Origin: an uncultured Bacilli bacterium
GTDB lineage: Bacteria; Bacillota_I; Bacilli_A; RF39; UBA660
DNA length: 22,457 nucleotides
Direction: 5' to 3'
NCBI GenBank assembly: GCA_947628765.1
Contig: CANRBD010000005.1
Location: 1 to 22,457, forward strand
Under the pieces are notes generated by a model. That model did no database searches. It had not been told where the DNA came from and was given only the letters and a program-made list of their open reading frames with translations. Numbering within the stretch: the stretch's first letter is position 1; the number at the start of each line of letters is the position of its first letter. Positions 1-7,046 of the stretch are shown piece by piece. The translations under genes were made by a program, and so were the position numbers.

Positions 1-1
1 T

Positions 2-169
2 TTAAATAACAAATGGTTAAATTTAGATTTAACTTGGGATGATCCTGTAACAACTGATAAAAGTAATGTATTACTTCATAAATTTTTCTTAATTGATACA
101 GCCACTCTTTTAAAGTTAGATACTACTAATCACAATTTCAATCCTGAATACTATCCCGAAACAAAATAG
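2..169 (+). CDS. C-terminal fragment of a transglutaminase-like protein (5' end outside window)
   Basis: An open frame enters from the left edge and ends at TAG 167-169, giving 55 residues. It contains LNNKWLNLDLTWDDPV followed by FLIDTATLLKLD and a short tail ending NPEYYPETK. The NKW-x-LDLTWDDP stretch matches the last strand-plus-aspartate block of transglutaminase-like (papain-fold) domains, where the Asp completes the Cys-His-Asp set; the Cys and His would lie upstream, outside the window. In such gut Bacillota proteins this domain is often the C-terminal part of a surface protein, but nothing here shows localisation. The gene ends on a bidirectional terminator shared with the convergent kinase gene. 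Family call is moderately sure; the role is unknown. Confidence 0.6.
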   Translation, partial: LNNKWLNLDLTWDDPVTTDKSNVLLHKFFLIDTATLLKLDTTNHNFNPEYYPETK

Positions 170-190
170 CCCATTAAAGGCTATTTTTTA
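163..190. terminator. Bidirectional intrinsic terminator
   Basis: AAAATAGCC (163-171) pairs perfectly with GGCTATTTT (179-187) around a 7-nt loop, with T-rich tails both ways. It overlaps the stop codon of the upstream fragment and abuts the stop of the convergent histidine kinase. Confidence 0.85.
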
Positions 191-1414
191 TATCTCAATT
201 ATTGGCAAAGTAATTATTGCTCTAGTATAACTACCCTCTTTAGATTCATATGTTAAATTGCCATCGTGAGCATTAATAATTCCCATCGATAAAGAAACTC
301 CAAGTCCTGTTCCGTTTATTTTAGTAGTAAAAAAAGGTTCGCCCATCTTTTCTAAAACTTCTTCACTAATGCCCTTACCATTATCTTCAATATATATCAA
401 AAAGTTATCTTGTTTAATATCCGTCCATATTTTAATTTGAGGATTATTTTGCAAGGCTTCCATACTGTTTTTAATAATATTTAATAAAACTTGGAACAGT
501 TTATTATAATCGCCATTTATAAATACTTCATCCTCACTGATTTTAATATCAGTTTTAATTTTATTTTCTTTAAAATAAGGCTCATAGTTTTTAATAAAAT
601 CACTCAGCAAATAGTTTATATCTAAAATATCTTTATTAAGTTTTACCTTATTCATCGATAAAAAATCCTCTAATAAAATCAAAGTTTTATTGATTTCATC
701 TTTCATAATGGCAACATATTTTTCTGTTTGTTTTACATTTTGCGGATTAATCATATCTAAATAACCCTTACAGACAGCAATTGGATTTTTAATTTCATGA
801 GTGAGATGAAATAAAGTTGTTTTTAACTGCTTATCATGTTCAATTTCTCTAGCCAAAACTTTAATTTTTAAAATATCCTCTACCTCTATAAGCATATATA
901 TAATTATATATGATATAAACCAAAATAACGCCCCATCTAAAACTAATTTCAAAACATAAATTAATAGATTATTTCCTAAATAGATACCTAACGCGCCGAC
1001 AAAAAAGACTAATATAAAGGATAATAACGCTAAAAAAATTTTTACATGTATTTTTTTAAATACTACTTTATATAAAAAATAATATAACAGATAAATCGCA
1101 GTTATAAAAATCAAATAGCCATGATAAAAATTATAATAATATAAAATTGCCACACTTGATGACACGAGAATTGCAATGTTATTTCGTTTAACATAAGATA
1201 CTAGTAACGGAATATTGACTAAAAACATTGGTATATTCTCAAAAATTGGTTTATTAAATTTCAAAACAATATACAAAGCTGTAAACGTTATAAAAACTAA
1301 AAATAATTCGTTTTCACGATCATCAATTTTTTTCGTATATGCAATATAGAATAAATAAAGTAAAAATGGTACTAAAACATGTAACACATCTAAAACCATT
1401 TGCTCTGCAGCCAT
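188..1414 (-). CDS. Membrane sensor histidine kinase, KinB-like (orphan)
   Basis: A 408-residue sensor kinase. Residues about 7-176 form roughly six or seven hydrophobic segments with short loops, so the sensor is embedded in the membrane and there is no large extracellular domain. The HisKA box carries His206 in HEIKNP, followed by the HATPase domain: N box NIIKNSMEA (312-320), G1 DNGKGI (344-349), and GTGLG (368-372). This layout, polytopic membrane domain plus HisKA/HATPase without PAS or HAMP, is that of Bacillus KinB sporulation kinases. No response regulator is adjacent, which also fits a phosphorelay kinase; spo0A lies about 11 kb away. The start at ATG 1414 is preceded by AGAGGTGA. 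Its promoter region holds tandem Spo0A boxes. The kinase call is firm; the role in sporulation is inference. Confidence 0.88.
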   Translation of the reverse strand: MAAEQMVLDVLHVLVPFLLYLFYIAYTKKIDDRENELFLVFITFTALYIVLKFNKPIFENIPMFLVNIPLLVSYVKRNNIAILVSSSVAILYYYNFYHGYLIFITAIYLLYYFLYKVVFKKIHVKIFLALLSFILVFFVGALGIYLGNNLLIYVLKLVLDGALFWFISYIIIYMLIEVEDILKIKVLAREIEHDKQLKTTLFHLTHEIKNPIAVCKGYLDMINPQNVKQTEKYVAIMKDEINKTLILLEDFLSMNKVKLNKDILDINYLLSDFIKNYEPYFKENKIKTDIKISEDEVFINGDYNKLFQVLLNIIKNSMEALQNNPQIKIWTDIKQDNFLIYIEDNGKGISEEVLEKMGEPFFTTKINGTGLGVSLSMGIINAHDGNLTYESKEGSYTRAIITLPIIEI

Positions 1415-1432
1415 GCTTTCACCTCTAAAATT

Positions 1433-1466
1433 ATTATAATAATTATCAATGTCGTATTTTGTCGAA
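1433..1466 (-). promoter_or_regulatory. Kinase promoter with tandem Spo0A (0A) boxes
   Basis: On the minus strand a TATAAT -10 lies at 1433-1438. At 1450-1466 the plus strand reads TGTCGTATTTTGTCGAA: a 6/7 0A box (TGTCGTA), 3 bp, and a perfect 0A box (TGTCGAA). The 10-bp period is the spacing used by a head-to-tail Spo0A dimer. With the start of transcription about 1426, the boxes span about -24 to -40, over the place of the missing -35 hexamer, so Spo0A could activate or repress here. Confidence 0.65.
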
Positions 1467-1482
1467 TTAAGGGGTTTATTGC

Positions 1483-1505
1483 AAAAAAAAGAACTATTTT
1501 AGTTC
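1483..1505 (-). terminator. Intrinsic terminator of the EIIB-like gene
   Basis: On the minus strand GAACTA (1505-1500), a 3-nt loop, TAGTTC (1496-1491), then eight T. The stem includes the stop codon of the EIIB-like gene. Confidence 0.8.
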
Positions 1506-1805
1506 ATCAATGTGTTTTTTTAATTGTTTGGCATCATCGCCAAAAATAATTTTTAATTGATTGTCGATTTCCACAATACCTTGAGCGCCCATTTTTTGAA
1601 TAGCTTCTTTATTTACCAAATCAATATTAATCAAATTCACTACAAAACGTGAATTATTTACCTCATAATCAATAATGTTGCCTTTACCACCTAAAAATTG
1701 GACTAACTTATTAGCTTCTAATTTAAAATCTTTCTTTTTTGACTTAACAATAGCCAAAGCAATTATTAATAAAACTAAAATTATAACTATATATTGCCAG
1801 ATCAT
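1494..1805 (-). CDS. Membrane-anchored EIIB-like domain protein lacking the phosphocysteine
   Basis: A 103-residue protein with one N-terminal membrane helix (about 4-20), a basic KSKKK stretch, and a soluble domain (about 28-103) that aligns with the glucose-type PTS EIIB fold: LGGKGNI (38-44), an Arg at 53, then KMGAQGIVEIDNQLKIIFG (71-89). In EIIB proteins the Cys of the CATRLR motif is phosphorylated; here the aligned residue is Asn50 (VNNSRF), so phosphotransfer in the usual way is not possible. No EIIA or EIIC is nearby. It may be a sensory or scaffold remnant of the fold. The start at 1805 follows GGGTGAT, and a TATAAT sits only 18 nt before the start codon. The fold assignment is good, the function unknown. 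Confidence 0.72.
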   Translation of the reverse strand: MIWQYIVIILVLLIIALAIVKSKKKDFKLEANKLVQFLGGKGNIIDYEVNNSRFVVNLINIDLVNKEAIQKMGAQGIVEIDNQLKIIFGDDAKQLKKHIDELK

Positions 1806-1823
1806 TTATATCACCCATATATA

Positions 1824-1829
1824 ATTATA
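1824..1829 (-). promoter_or_regulatory. -10 box of the EIIB-like gene
   Basis: TATAAT on the minus strand ends 18 nt before the ATG. Transcription 7 nt downstream would begin at the first base of the GGGTGAT ribosome site. Confidence 0.55.
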
Positions 1830-1868
1830 CTATATTTTGAAGTTTTTTTAAAACTTTTTTTATAATAA

Positions 1869-1897
1869 TTGTATATTTATCAAAGTTAGTGTATTAT
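1869..1897 (+). promoter_or_regulatory. Promoter of the RodA/FtsW-like gene
   Basis: TTGTAT (1869-1874), a 17-bp spacer, TATTAT (1892-1897). The start of transcription about 1904 abuts the GGTGAT site at 1905-1910. Confidence 0.6.
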
Positions 1898-1913
1898 ATT
1901 TATTGGTGATACT

Positions 1914-3044
1914 ATGAAAAATATTTCAAAGTATAAAATTGATAAAACTATTTTAATTCCCATATTTGTTTTTTTCATTATCAGTGTTTTAACTCTATAT
2001 GGGGCTACTAGTATCTTACCAAGTTATATGGATGATCTACCTTACAAGCAAATTCTATGGTATATTGGTGGATTTGCTTTAGCTTATTTAGTTATGACTA
2101 TTGGCAATACTCATATTTACCGGCTTTCATGGTTTTTATATGGATTTGGAGTTTTATCATTACTAGGACTGTTTTTTTTCGGCACATCAATTAATGATGC
2201 AACATGTTGGTATGAAATTAAAGGACTAGGAACTATTCAACCGAGCGAATTTATGAAGATAATTTTAATTATCACTCTCGCTTCAGTTATTTCCAAATTT
2301 AATGAAGATTTCCCTAATCCTAGTATTGCTGAAGAATTTTTCTTCTTAATTAAAGTTATTTTAATAGTATTAGTTCCAAGCATTTTAACTTTTTTAGAAC
2401 CCGATACTGGCGCTGTTTTGATATATCTATTAATTACCTTAATTATGTTATTCGTTTCTGGTATTAGATATCGTTGGTTTTTAATTTTATTTGGTATCTT
2501 AGGTTCATTTGTTCTCCTTGTTTTAGGTGCTTATTTTATTAGCCAAGACCTATTTATTAATATTTTTGGTACTAGTTTTTTTCTTAGAGTAGATAGACTT
2601 TTAGACTGGTCAAATCAAAGCGGTTATCAACTAGAAAACAGTCTAAGCTCCATTGGCTCAGCAGGCTTATTTGGTCATGGATGGAATAGCAATCCTATTT
2701 ACTTTCCAGAAGCCGGAACAGATTTTATCTTTGCTGTATTTGCTACTCACTTTGGTTTTATTGGTTCTGTTTTATTGTTAGGACTTATTACTTTTTTTGA
2801 TATTAGACTTATCATGTTAGCGGTTAAAACAAATAAATTAGTGAATAAATATATTATTGCTGGCGTCACCGGTATGCTTATTTATCAACAAATTCAAAAT
2901 ATCGGAATGACCTTTGGACTGCTTCCAATTACAGGTATTACTTTACCATTTATAAGCTATGGTGGATCAAGCTTACTTAGTTATATGATTGCCATGGGTC
3001 TTATCTTTAATATTTCAAATGAAAATATGCGTTATACCAATTAA
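1914..3044 (+). CDS. rodA: SEDS-family peptidoglycan glycan polymerase, RodA/FtsW-like
   Basis: A 376-residue integral membrane protein with about ten helices. SEDS enzymes polymerise lipid II into glycan strands together with a class B penicillin-binding protein. Seen here: IQPSEFMKI (108-116), EPDTGA (162-167), PEAGTDFIFAVFA (265-277) with Asp270 at the position of the essential catalytic aspartate, and GLLPITGITLPFISYGGSSLL (335-355, the closing SEDS signature). The GLLP-x-TGI form favours RodA over FtsW. The usual Glu-Glu after the DFIFAV stretch is replaced by Thr-His (ATHFG), so this belongs to a divergent subfamily. Length is typical for RodA. The start follows GGTGAT. It stands alone, divergent from the EIIB-like gene and convergent with yceD-rpmF. 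RodA versus FtsW or SpoVE cannot be settled from sequence alone. Confidence 0.85.
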   Translation: MKNISKYKIDKTILIPIFVFFIISVLTLYGATSILPSYMDDLPYKQILWYIGGFALAYLVMTIGNTHIYRLSWFLYGFGVLSLLGLFFFGTSINDATCWYEIKGLGTIQPSEFMKIILIITLASVISKFNEDFPNPSIAEEFFFLIKVILIVLVPSILTFLEPDTGAVLIYLLITLIMLFVSGIRYRWFLILFGILGSFVLLVLGAYFISQDLFINIFGTSFFLRVDRLLDWSNQSGYQLENSLSSIGSAGLFGHGWNSNPIYFPEAGTDFIFAVFATHFGFIGSVLLLGLITFFDIRLIMLAVKTNKLVNKYIIAGVTGMLIYQQIQNIGMTFGLLPITGITLPFISYGGSSLLSYMIAMGLIFNISNENMRYTN

Positions 3045-3071
3045 AAAAATCACATCAAATTGTGATTTTTT
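3044..3071. terminator. Bidirectional intrinsic terminator between rodA and rpmF
   Basis: AAAAAATCACA (3044-3054) pairs with TGTGATTTTTT (3061-3071), 6-nt loop, with T runs in both directions. Confidence 0.88.
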
Positions 3072-3259
3072 TATTCAGCTTTTTCTTTAACGCTTACGGC
3101 TTCTTTTCCTTTATAAGTTCCGCATTTTGGACAAACTCTATGTGGCTTAATAACTGCCCCACATTTTGGACAAGTCGTAGTAGTTTTTTCATTTATTTTA
3201 TAATGTGTACGACGTTTTCTACCTCTAGTATTACTTACTTTTCTAGCTGGTACAGCCAT
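3071..3259 (-). CDS. rpmF: Large-subunit ribosomal protein L32 (bL32)
   Basis: A 62-residue basic protein beginning MAVPARKVSNTRGRKRRTHYK, the standard bL32 start, with a four-cysteine zinc ribbon at C30, C33, C43 and C46 (CPKCG repeated). bL32 binds 23S rRNA near the peptidyl transferase region. It is the zinc-dependent C+ form; a zinc-free paralogue may exist elsewhere. I place the start at ATG 3257-3259, behind a strong AGGAGGTG. The frame is open three codons further to a GTG that lies inside this ribosome site and is therefore unlikely. It lies 12 bp behind yceD in the same direction, the conserved yceD-rpmF pair. Confidence 0.95.
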   Translation of the reverse strand: MAVPARKVSNTRGRKRRTHYKINEKTTTTCPKCGAVIKPHRVCPKCGTYKGKEAVSVKEKAE

Positions 3260-3271
3260 AGTAAACACCTC

Positions 3272-3748
3272 CTATAATAAATCTTTTAATTTTGCTAAAG
3301 TAGGATTACCTGATTTTTCATCGGTAACAAGTTCCCAACCATCACCTTTAGTTTTAACGTCACTTACGTCATCACTAACAATTCTAATGGGAATTTCCAT
3401 CAATATATTTTCCCATATTATTGGAAAAATATCAATAGTTTTTTGATTGTTTTTTTCTTTTTCGTTAATTTCTTCAAGCATTTCCGTTAAATTTCCCTCA
3501 ATTTTTAAGGAAAAGTCATGATTTACTGGTTTTAAAGTTAAAGAACAAGGTAAAACCATCGTTCCTTTTACTATTATACTTATATTATAATCATTTAGAC
3601 TATTTTTGGAAATTTCGCCGTTTATTTTTACATCATCTAGTTTTAAAATACCACTATTTTTAAGCTCAGCTTCTTTAAAAGAATAAATAATATCCACTGG
3701 AATAAAACTGTCTAATCCGGATTTTAATCTCGTAATATCAATTTCCAA
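3272..3748 (-). CDS. yceD: YceD/DUF177 family protein (23S rRNA accumulation)
   Basis: About 158 residues. The C-terminal part shows the family hallmark GDGWELV followed by NPTLAKLKDLL; a run of Glu and Lys precedes IDIFPIIWENILMEIPIR (about 107-124), the position of the DUF177 core. In other bacteria YceD is needed for normal 23S rRNA levels and is cotranscribed with rpmF, as here. Start choice: the frame reads GTG at 3755-3757 and TTG at 3746-3748. I choose TTG, because AGGTGA (3759-3754) lies 5 nt before it and overlaps the GTG, and because the protein then begins with the usual hydrophobic-acidic ME-IDIT pattern. The Cys ligands present in some homologues are absent; one Cys remains. The start is less certain than the identity. 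Confidence 0.85.
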   Translation of the reverse strand: MEIDITRLKSGLDSFIPVDIIYSFKEAELKNSGILKLDDVKINGEISKNSLNDYNISIIVKGTMVLPCSLTLKPVNHDFSLKIEGNLTEMLEEINEKEKNNQKTIDIFPIIWENILMEIPIRIVSDDVSDVKTKGDGWELVTDEKSGNPTLAKLKDLL

Positions 3749-3768
3749 AAGCCTCACCTCGCACTACA

Positions 3769-3774
3769 ATTATA
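3769..3774 (-). promoter_or_regulatory. -10 box of the yceD-rpmF operon
   Basis: TATAAT on the minus strand, 20 nt before the proposed TTG start. Transcription would begin about 3762, only a few bases before AGGTGA, which supports the TTG over the GTG. Confidence 0.55.
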
Positions 3775-3806
3775 ACGTAAAAGCTAAATAAAAGCAAATC
3801 ATTAGC

Positions 3807-3835
3807 TTGACTTAAATTTTAAATTTTGATAAAAT
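3807..3835 (+). promoter_or_regulatory. Promoter of the MFS exporter leader
   Basis: TTGACT (3807-3812), 17-bp spacer, TAAAAT (3830-3835). Transcription is expected to begin about 3841-3842, giving a leader of about 100 nt. Confidence 0.65.
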
Positions 3836-3838
3836 TAA

Positions 3839-3927
3839 ATGCGTAAATTAAGCCCGAAGACACAAGTAGCACTACGCTTACTGATACAGATGAGCTAGCT
3901 ACTTGTGTGTTTTTTTTGGCTTAATTT
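3839..3927 (+). promoter_or_regulatory. Structured leader with internal terminator (candidate attenuator)
   Basis: Two nested perfect helices precede the exporter. The inner helix ACACAAGTAGC (3860-3870) with GCTACTTGTGT (3898-3908) is followed by an eight-T run (3910-3917), a strong intrinsic terminator inside the 5' leader. An outer 10-bp helix AAATTAAGCC (3845-3854) with GGCTTAATTT (3918-3927) can form only in read-through RNA and ends 3 nt before the ribosome site. In the loop, 3877-3883 can pair with 3887-3894 around a bulged A. A 19-codon ORF (ATG 3839, TAG 3896-3898; MRKLSPKTQVALRLLIQMS) covers the 5' arm and stops at the first base of the 3' arm, as in ribosome-stalling attenuators, but has no visible SD. 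It matches no riboswitch class I can name. Confidence 0.65.
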
Positions 3928-3943
3928 GGGAAAGGAGAAAACT

Positions 3944-5791
3944 ATGAAAACGCAAAAACCTTTATTAATTTTAATTGTTACCGCTTTCGCATCTTTTTTA
4001 GCAACATTTAATGAAACCTTTTTAAACATTGCTTTTACACCAATTATGAAATCTTTTGGCGTATCAGTTTCCACTGTCCAGTGGCTTACAACCGCTTATA
4101 TGCTTGGAGCGGCAATTATGGTACCAATTTCTTCATTTATGTACCGTAAATTTAAAACTAAACCATTATTTTTATCAACCATTGGACTATTAATTTTAGG
4201 TTCATTTATTTGTGCCCTAGCGCCTAATTTTGAAATTCTCTTAACAGGACGTATTATCCAATCTTTAGGCACAGGCATGTTAATTCCTATTGGCATGAAC
4301 TTAACTTTAAGTGTCGTCCCTAAAGACAAAATAGGAACTTATATGGGCATTATGGGTTCAATGACTACATTAGGGCCTTCCTTAAGTATTATTGGAGCGG
4401 GTGCCCTACTCGCAGTAGGTAATTGGCCATTACTTTTCTATGTCTTTGGTGCGCTTACTTGTTTAGAATTCATTTTAGCCAGCATTATTTTAGGTAAAGG
4501 TGGTGGCGAAGAAAATTGTAAGTTAGATACGATTTCCGTTATGTTTATCAGTTTAACTTTAATTGGTCTTCTATATGGTATGTCGACAATATTCTCTGGT
4601 AATATTATCATCGCTTTAACCGCCCTTATTATTGGCATTATCTTTTTAATTTTATTTGTTAAAAGACAAAATAAAATTAAAGAACCTCTTATTAGCTTAA
4701 AACCTTTAAAAGTAAAAGAATTTCAAGTGGGAATTATTTTAAATATTTTAGCTTTAATGTTAGTGTTTTCAATGAATATCATTATACCATTATTTATTCA
4801 AAACTCATTAGGAGTTAAAGCCTTTATGGCCTCACTTGTTTTATTCCCCGCCGTTATGTGTTCGTGCATTTTATCACCCATTGCGGGAAAAATATATGAT
4901 CTTAAAGGCGGAAAAATTATTTTTCCATTTGGATTTGCTTTAATGATGATATTTATTTTAATTTTAGGCTTAACTAGAGATGTGCATTCACTATTATTGA
5001 TTACTTTATTATATGCTCCAGTTATCATCGGTTCAACTTTTGCCATTGGACCTGTTCAAAGTTTTGCCCTATCACATTTAAACCGTGAATTATATCCTCA
5101 TGGAGTTACAATGATGAGTACTGGTTTCCAAATTGCTGGCTGCGTAGGTACATCTTTATTTACTGGTGTATATTCACTAGTCATGAATATTAGTTTAAAA
5201 AATGGCCTAGCTGATACAAACAGTTTATCTTTAGCTTTTCTAATCACCACTATAGTTGCCACAATTATTGGTTTAATTGGCTTTATCTTATCGTTAAAAG
5301 TTAAAACTTATGAAAACAAACAAGAAATTAAAATTAATTTAACGCTTAGCTCAATTATGAAAAAAGATGTCTTTACTGTCAAAGATACTGATAATTTACT
5401 TACAGTCTTAAAAACTATTACTAACCATAAAATTAGTGGAGCCCCAGTAGTTGACAAAGATAATAATTTAGTTGGTTTTATCAGCGATGGCGATGTTATG
5501 CGATTTTTAGCTAAAGCTCATCCTTTATTTACTAACGCTTATTCATTTGTCGCTATTAATAATACAGATTTTAATGATAAATTAAATGATCTTATGAAAC
5601 ATAAAGCTAAAGATATATGTAAAAAGAAAGTTACCACTACCAACATAAACACTAGTGTCGAAGATGTATGTAATATCTTAAATGAAAAACATCTTAAAAA
5701 AATCCCGGTTATGAAAAATGGTAAAATGGTAGGAATTATCAATCGTAGTAACATTACTAAATATGCCATCGAAACATATTTAAAATCCTAA
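3944..5791 (+). CDS. MFS drug exporter (EmrB/QacA-like) fused to a C-terminal CBS-domain pair
   Basis: 615 residues. Residues about 5-452 are a polytopic MFS permease of the DHA2 type (about 14 helices), a proton-driven exporter family for drugs and amphiphiles. Typical points: FLATFNETFLNIA (18-30), STVQWLTTAYMLGAAIMVP (43-61), GRIIQSLGTGMLIP (102-115), and a motif-C-like GPSLSIIGAGAL (144-155). Residues about 469-525 and 556-612 form two CBS motifs (SGAPVVD ... VGFISDGDVMRFL and KKIPVMKNGKMVGIINRSNI), which bind adenine nucleotides and act as regulators in other transporters. The start is ATG 3944 behind AAAGGAG; the frame is open to 3905 but that start lies in the terminator. It is transcribed alone and probably controlled by the leader attenuator. 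Substrate unknown. Confidence 0.87.
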   Translation: MKTQKPLLILIVTAFASFLATFNETFLNIAFTPIMKSFGVSVSTVQWLTTAYMLGAAIMVPISSFMYRKFKTKPLFLSTIGLLILGSFICALAPNFEILLTGRIIQSLGTGMLIPIGMNLTLSVVPKDKIGTYMGIMGSMTTLGPSLSIIGAGALLAVGNWPLLFYVFGALTCLEFILASIILGKGGGEENCKLDTISVMFISLTLIGLLYGMSTIFSGNIIIALTALIIGIIFLILFVKRQNKIKEPLISLKPLKVKEFQVGIILNILALMLVFSMNIIIPLFIQNSLGVKAFMASLVLFPAVMCSCILSPIAGKIYDLKGGKIIFPFGFALMMIFILILGLTRDVHSLLLITLLYAPVIIGSTFAIGPVQSFALSHLNRELYPHGVTMMSTGFQIAGCVGTSLFTGVYSLVMNISLKNGLADTNSLSLAFLITTIVATIIGLIGFILSLKVKTYENKQEIKINLTLSSIMKKDVFTVKDTDNLLTVLKTITNHKISGAPVVDKDNNLVGFISDGDVMRFLAKAHPLFTNAYSFVAINNTDFNDKLNDLMKHKAKDICKKKVTTTNINTSVEDVCNILNEKHLKKIPVMKNGKMVGIINRSNITKYAIETYLKS

Positions 5792-5797
5792 CCACTT

Positions 5798-5824
5798 AAG
5801 CCTTGCTTTAACAAGGCTTTTTTT
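5798..5824 (+). terminator. Intrinsic terminator of the MFS-CBS gene
   Basis: AAGCCTTG (5798-5805) pairs with CAAGGCTT (5812-5819), followed by seven T. Confidence 0.9.
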
Positions 5825-5883
5825 CTGCCCTAATGGTCATTTTCTCCAAAGACCTACTTTTTTCGCGAAAGTGTCAAGTAGTG

Positions 5884-5892
5884 TGTTATAAT
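5884..5892 (+). promoter_or_regulatory. Extended -10 promoter of tmcAL
   Basis: TGTTATAAT at 5884-5892 is a TGN-extended -10 with no clear -35. Transcription about 5899 coincides with the first G of the GGTGAT site (5899-5904). Confidence 0.6.
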
Positions 5893-5907
5893 AAGGATGG
5901 TGATTTT

Positions 5908-7032
5908 ATGAAAAGCGTTGGTATTATTTGTGAATATAACCCATTTCATAATGGACATATATATCATATTAATCAAGTTAAGCAGTTGTTTCCCGATAGT
6001 GTCATCGTTTTAATTATGAGTGGCAATTTTACTCAAAGAGGCGACGTTAGTCTTATCGATAAATGGACGAAAACAAATATTGCTTTAAACTATGTCGATT
6101 TAGTAATTGAACTACCTTTTGTTTTCAGTACCGCTTCAGCTGATATTTTTGCTTATGGAGCCATTAATATTTTAAAAAATTTAAATGTCGATGCGCTTGT
6201 TTTTGGCACGGAAACTTTATCGGCTCCTAAACTTGAAGAAATTGCCAAGACACAAAAACAGAAAAAGTTTGATAAGTTAGTTAAAAAATATTTAGATGAA
6301 GGTCTTAACTACCCAACTAGTTTATCCAAAGCGGTTTATGATTTAACTAATATTAAAATTGATAAGCCCAATGATTTATTAGGTTTAAGTTACGTTAAAG
6401 AATTAATTAATACTGATATTAAACCCATTACTATTCAAAGAACCAATGATTTTCATAGTAAAAATTTAGACGGTCAAATTAGTAGTGCTTCTAGTATTCG
6501 TGAAGCTTTAAAAAATGGTCAGAGTGTTAAAAAATATGTTCCCAAAGAAACATATAAAGCTTTAAAAAATATTCATTTTAATGAAGACTATTTTCCATAT
6601 TTAAAATATAAAATTATCAGTGAAATTAACGATTTAGCAAAATATGTTAATGTCGATGAGGGTCTTGAAAATCGCCTTAAAAAATATATTTACGAAGCTA
6701 ATTCTCTCGATGATTTAATTAATAAAATGAAAACAAAAAGATATACTTATAATAAATTAAAGCGTATGTTTACTTATATTTTATGTGGTTTTACCAAAGC
6801 AGAAAATATGAAAACTTTAGAATATATTAGAGTTTTAGGTTTTAATAAAAAAGGTCAAAGTTACTTAAAAAAAGTCAAAAATGCTTCTTCTCTCCCTATT
6901 ATTACCACTTATAAAAACCAATATAAACTGCTGGAGATTGAAATGAAAACTAGCTATGTTTATTATCTAAATGAAAAAGATAAAGTTGATTTAACTTTAA
7001 TGGAATACAAACATAAACCCATTATTAAATAA
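5908..7032 (+). CDS. tmcAL: tRNA(Met) cytidine acetate ligase
   Basis: 374 residues. TmcAL uses acetate and ATP to acetylate C34 of the elongator tRNA-Met anticodon. The N-terminus shows the nucleotidyltransferase signature VGIICEYNPFHNGHIYHI with HNGH at 14-17, followed by IMSGNFTQRGDVSLIDKW, typical of the YlbM/TmcAL family. Length is slightly below the usual 390-410. I start at ATG 5908 behind GGTGAT; the frame is open 25 codons further upstream, but that region holds the promoter. The last 100 codons are repeated, with decay, at 8729-9215, so the 3' end of this gene is one arm of a direct repeat that bounds a two-gene cassette. Its stop lies 2 bp from the stop of the convergent hydrolase gene. 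Confidence 0.93.
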   Translation: MKSVGIICEYNPFHNGHIYHINQVKQLFPDSVIVLIMSGNFTQRGDVSLIDKWTKTNIALNYVDLVIELPFVFSTASADIFAYGAINILKNLNVDALVFGTETLSAPKLEEIAKTQKQKKFDKLVKKYLDEGLNYPTSLSKAVYDLTNIKIDKPNDLLGLSYVKELINTDIKPITIQRTNDFHSKNLDGQISSASSIREALKNGQSVKKYVPKETYKALKNIHFNEDYFPYLKYKIISEINDLAKYVNVDEGLENRLKKYIYEANSLDDLINKMKTKRYTYNKLKRMFTYILCGFTKAENMKTLEYIRVLGFNKKGQSYLKKVKNASSLPIITTYKNQYKLLEIEMKTSYVYYLNEKDKVDLTLMEYKHKPIIK

Positions 7033-7044
7033 CTTTATCTTTTT
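6745..7044 (+). repeat. Direct repeat arm 1: 3' end of tmcAL plus junction
   Basis: This stretch, including the stop codon and 12 bases beyond it, recurs in the same orientation at 8729-9227. The shared junction ATTAAATAACTTTATC joins the stop of tmcAL (or its copy) to the stop of a convergent gene in both places. Best matched blocks are 6745-6850 with 8729-8834, and 6937-7044 with 9120-9227. Confidence 0.8.
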
Positions 7045-7046
7045 TT
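6974..7046. terminator. Possible bidirectional terminator made from the tmcAL tail
   Basis: AAAAAGATAAAGTT (6974-6987) inside tmcAL pairs perfectly with AACTTTATCTTTTT (7031-7044) over a 43-nt loop; seven T at 7040-7046. The same pair exists in the pseudogene copy ahead of mutM, which may explain why that block survives. The long loop makes function uncertain. Confidence 0.5.

Noticed and set aside
3062..3277. Plus-strand frame over rpmF
   Set aside because: Shadow of the L32 gene, Phe/Ser-rich antisense reading without a ribosome site.
3905..3943. Upstream start for the MFS gene
   Set aside because: It lies in the 3' arm of the leader terminator; ATG 3944 has AAAGGAG at proper distance and gives a normal exporter N-terminus.
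4581..5660. TGTCGA-type 0A box matches inside the MFS gene
   Set aside because: They lie within coding sequence, far from a promoter, and are expected by chance.
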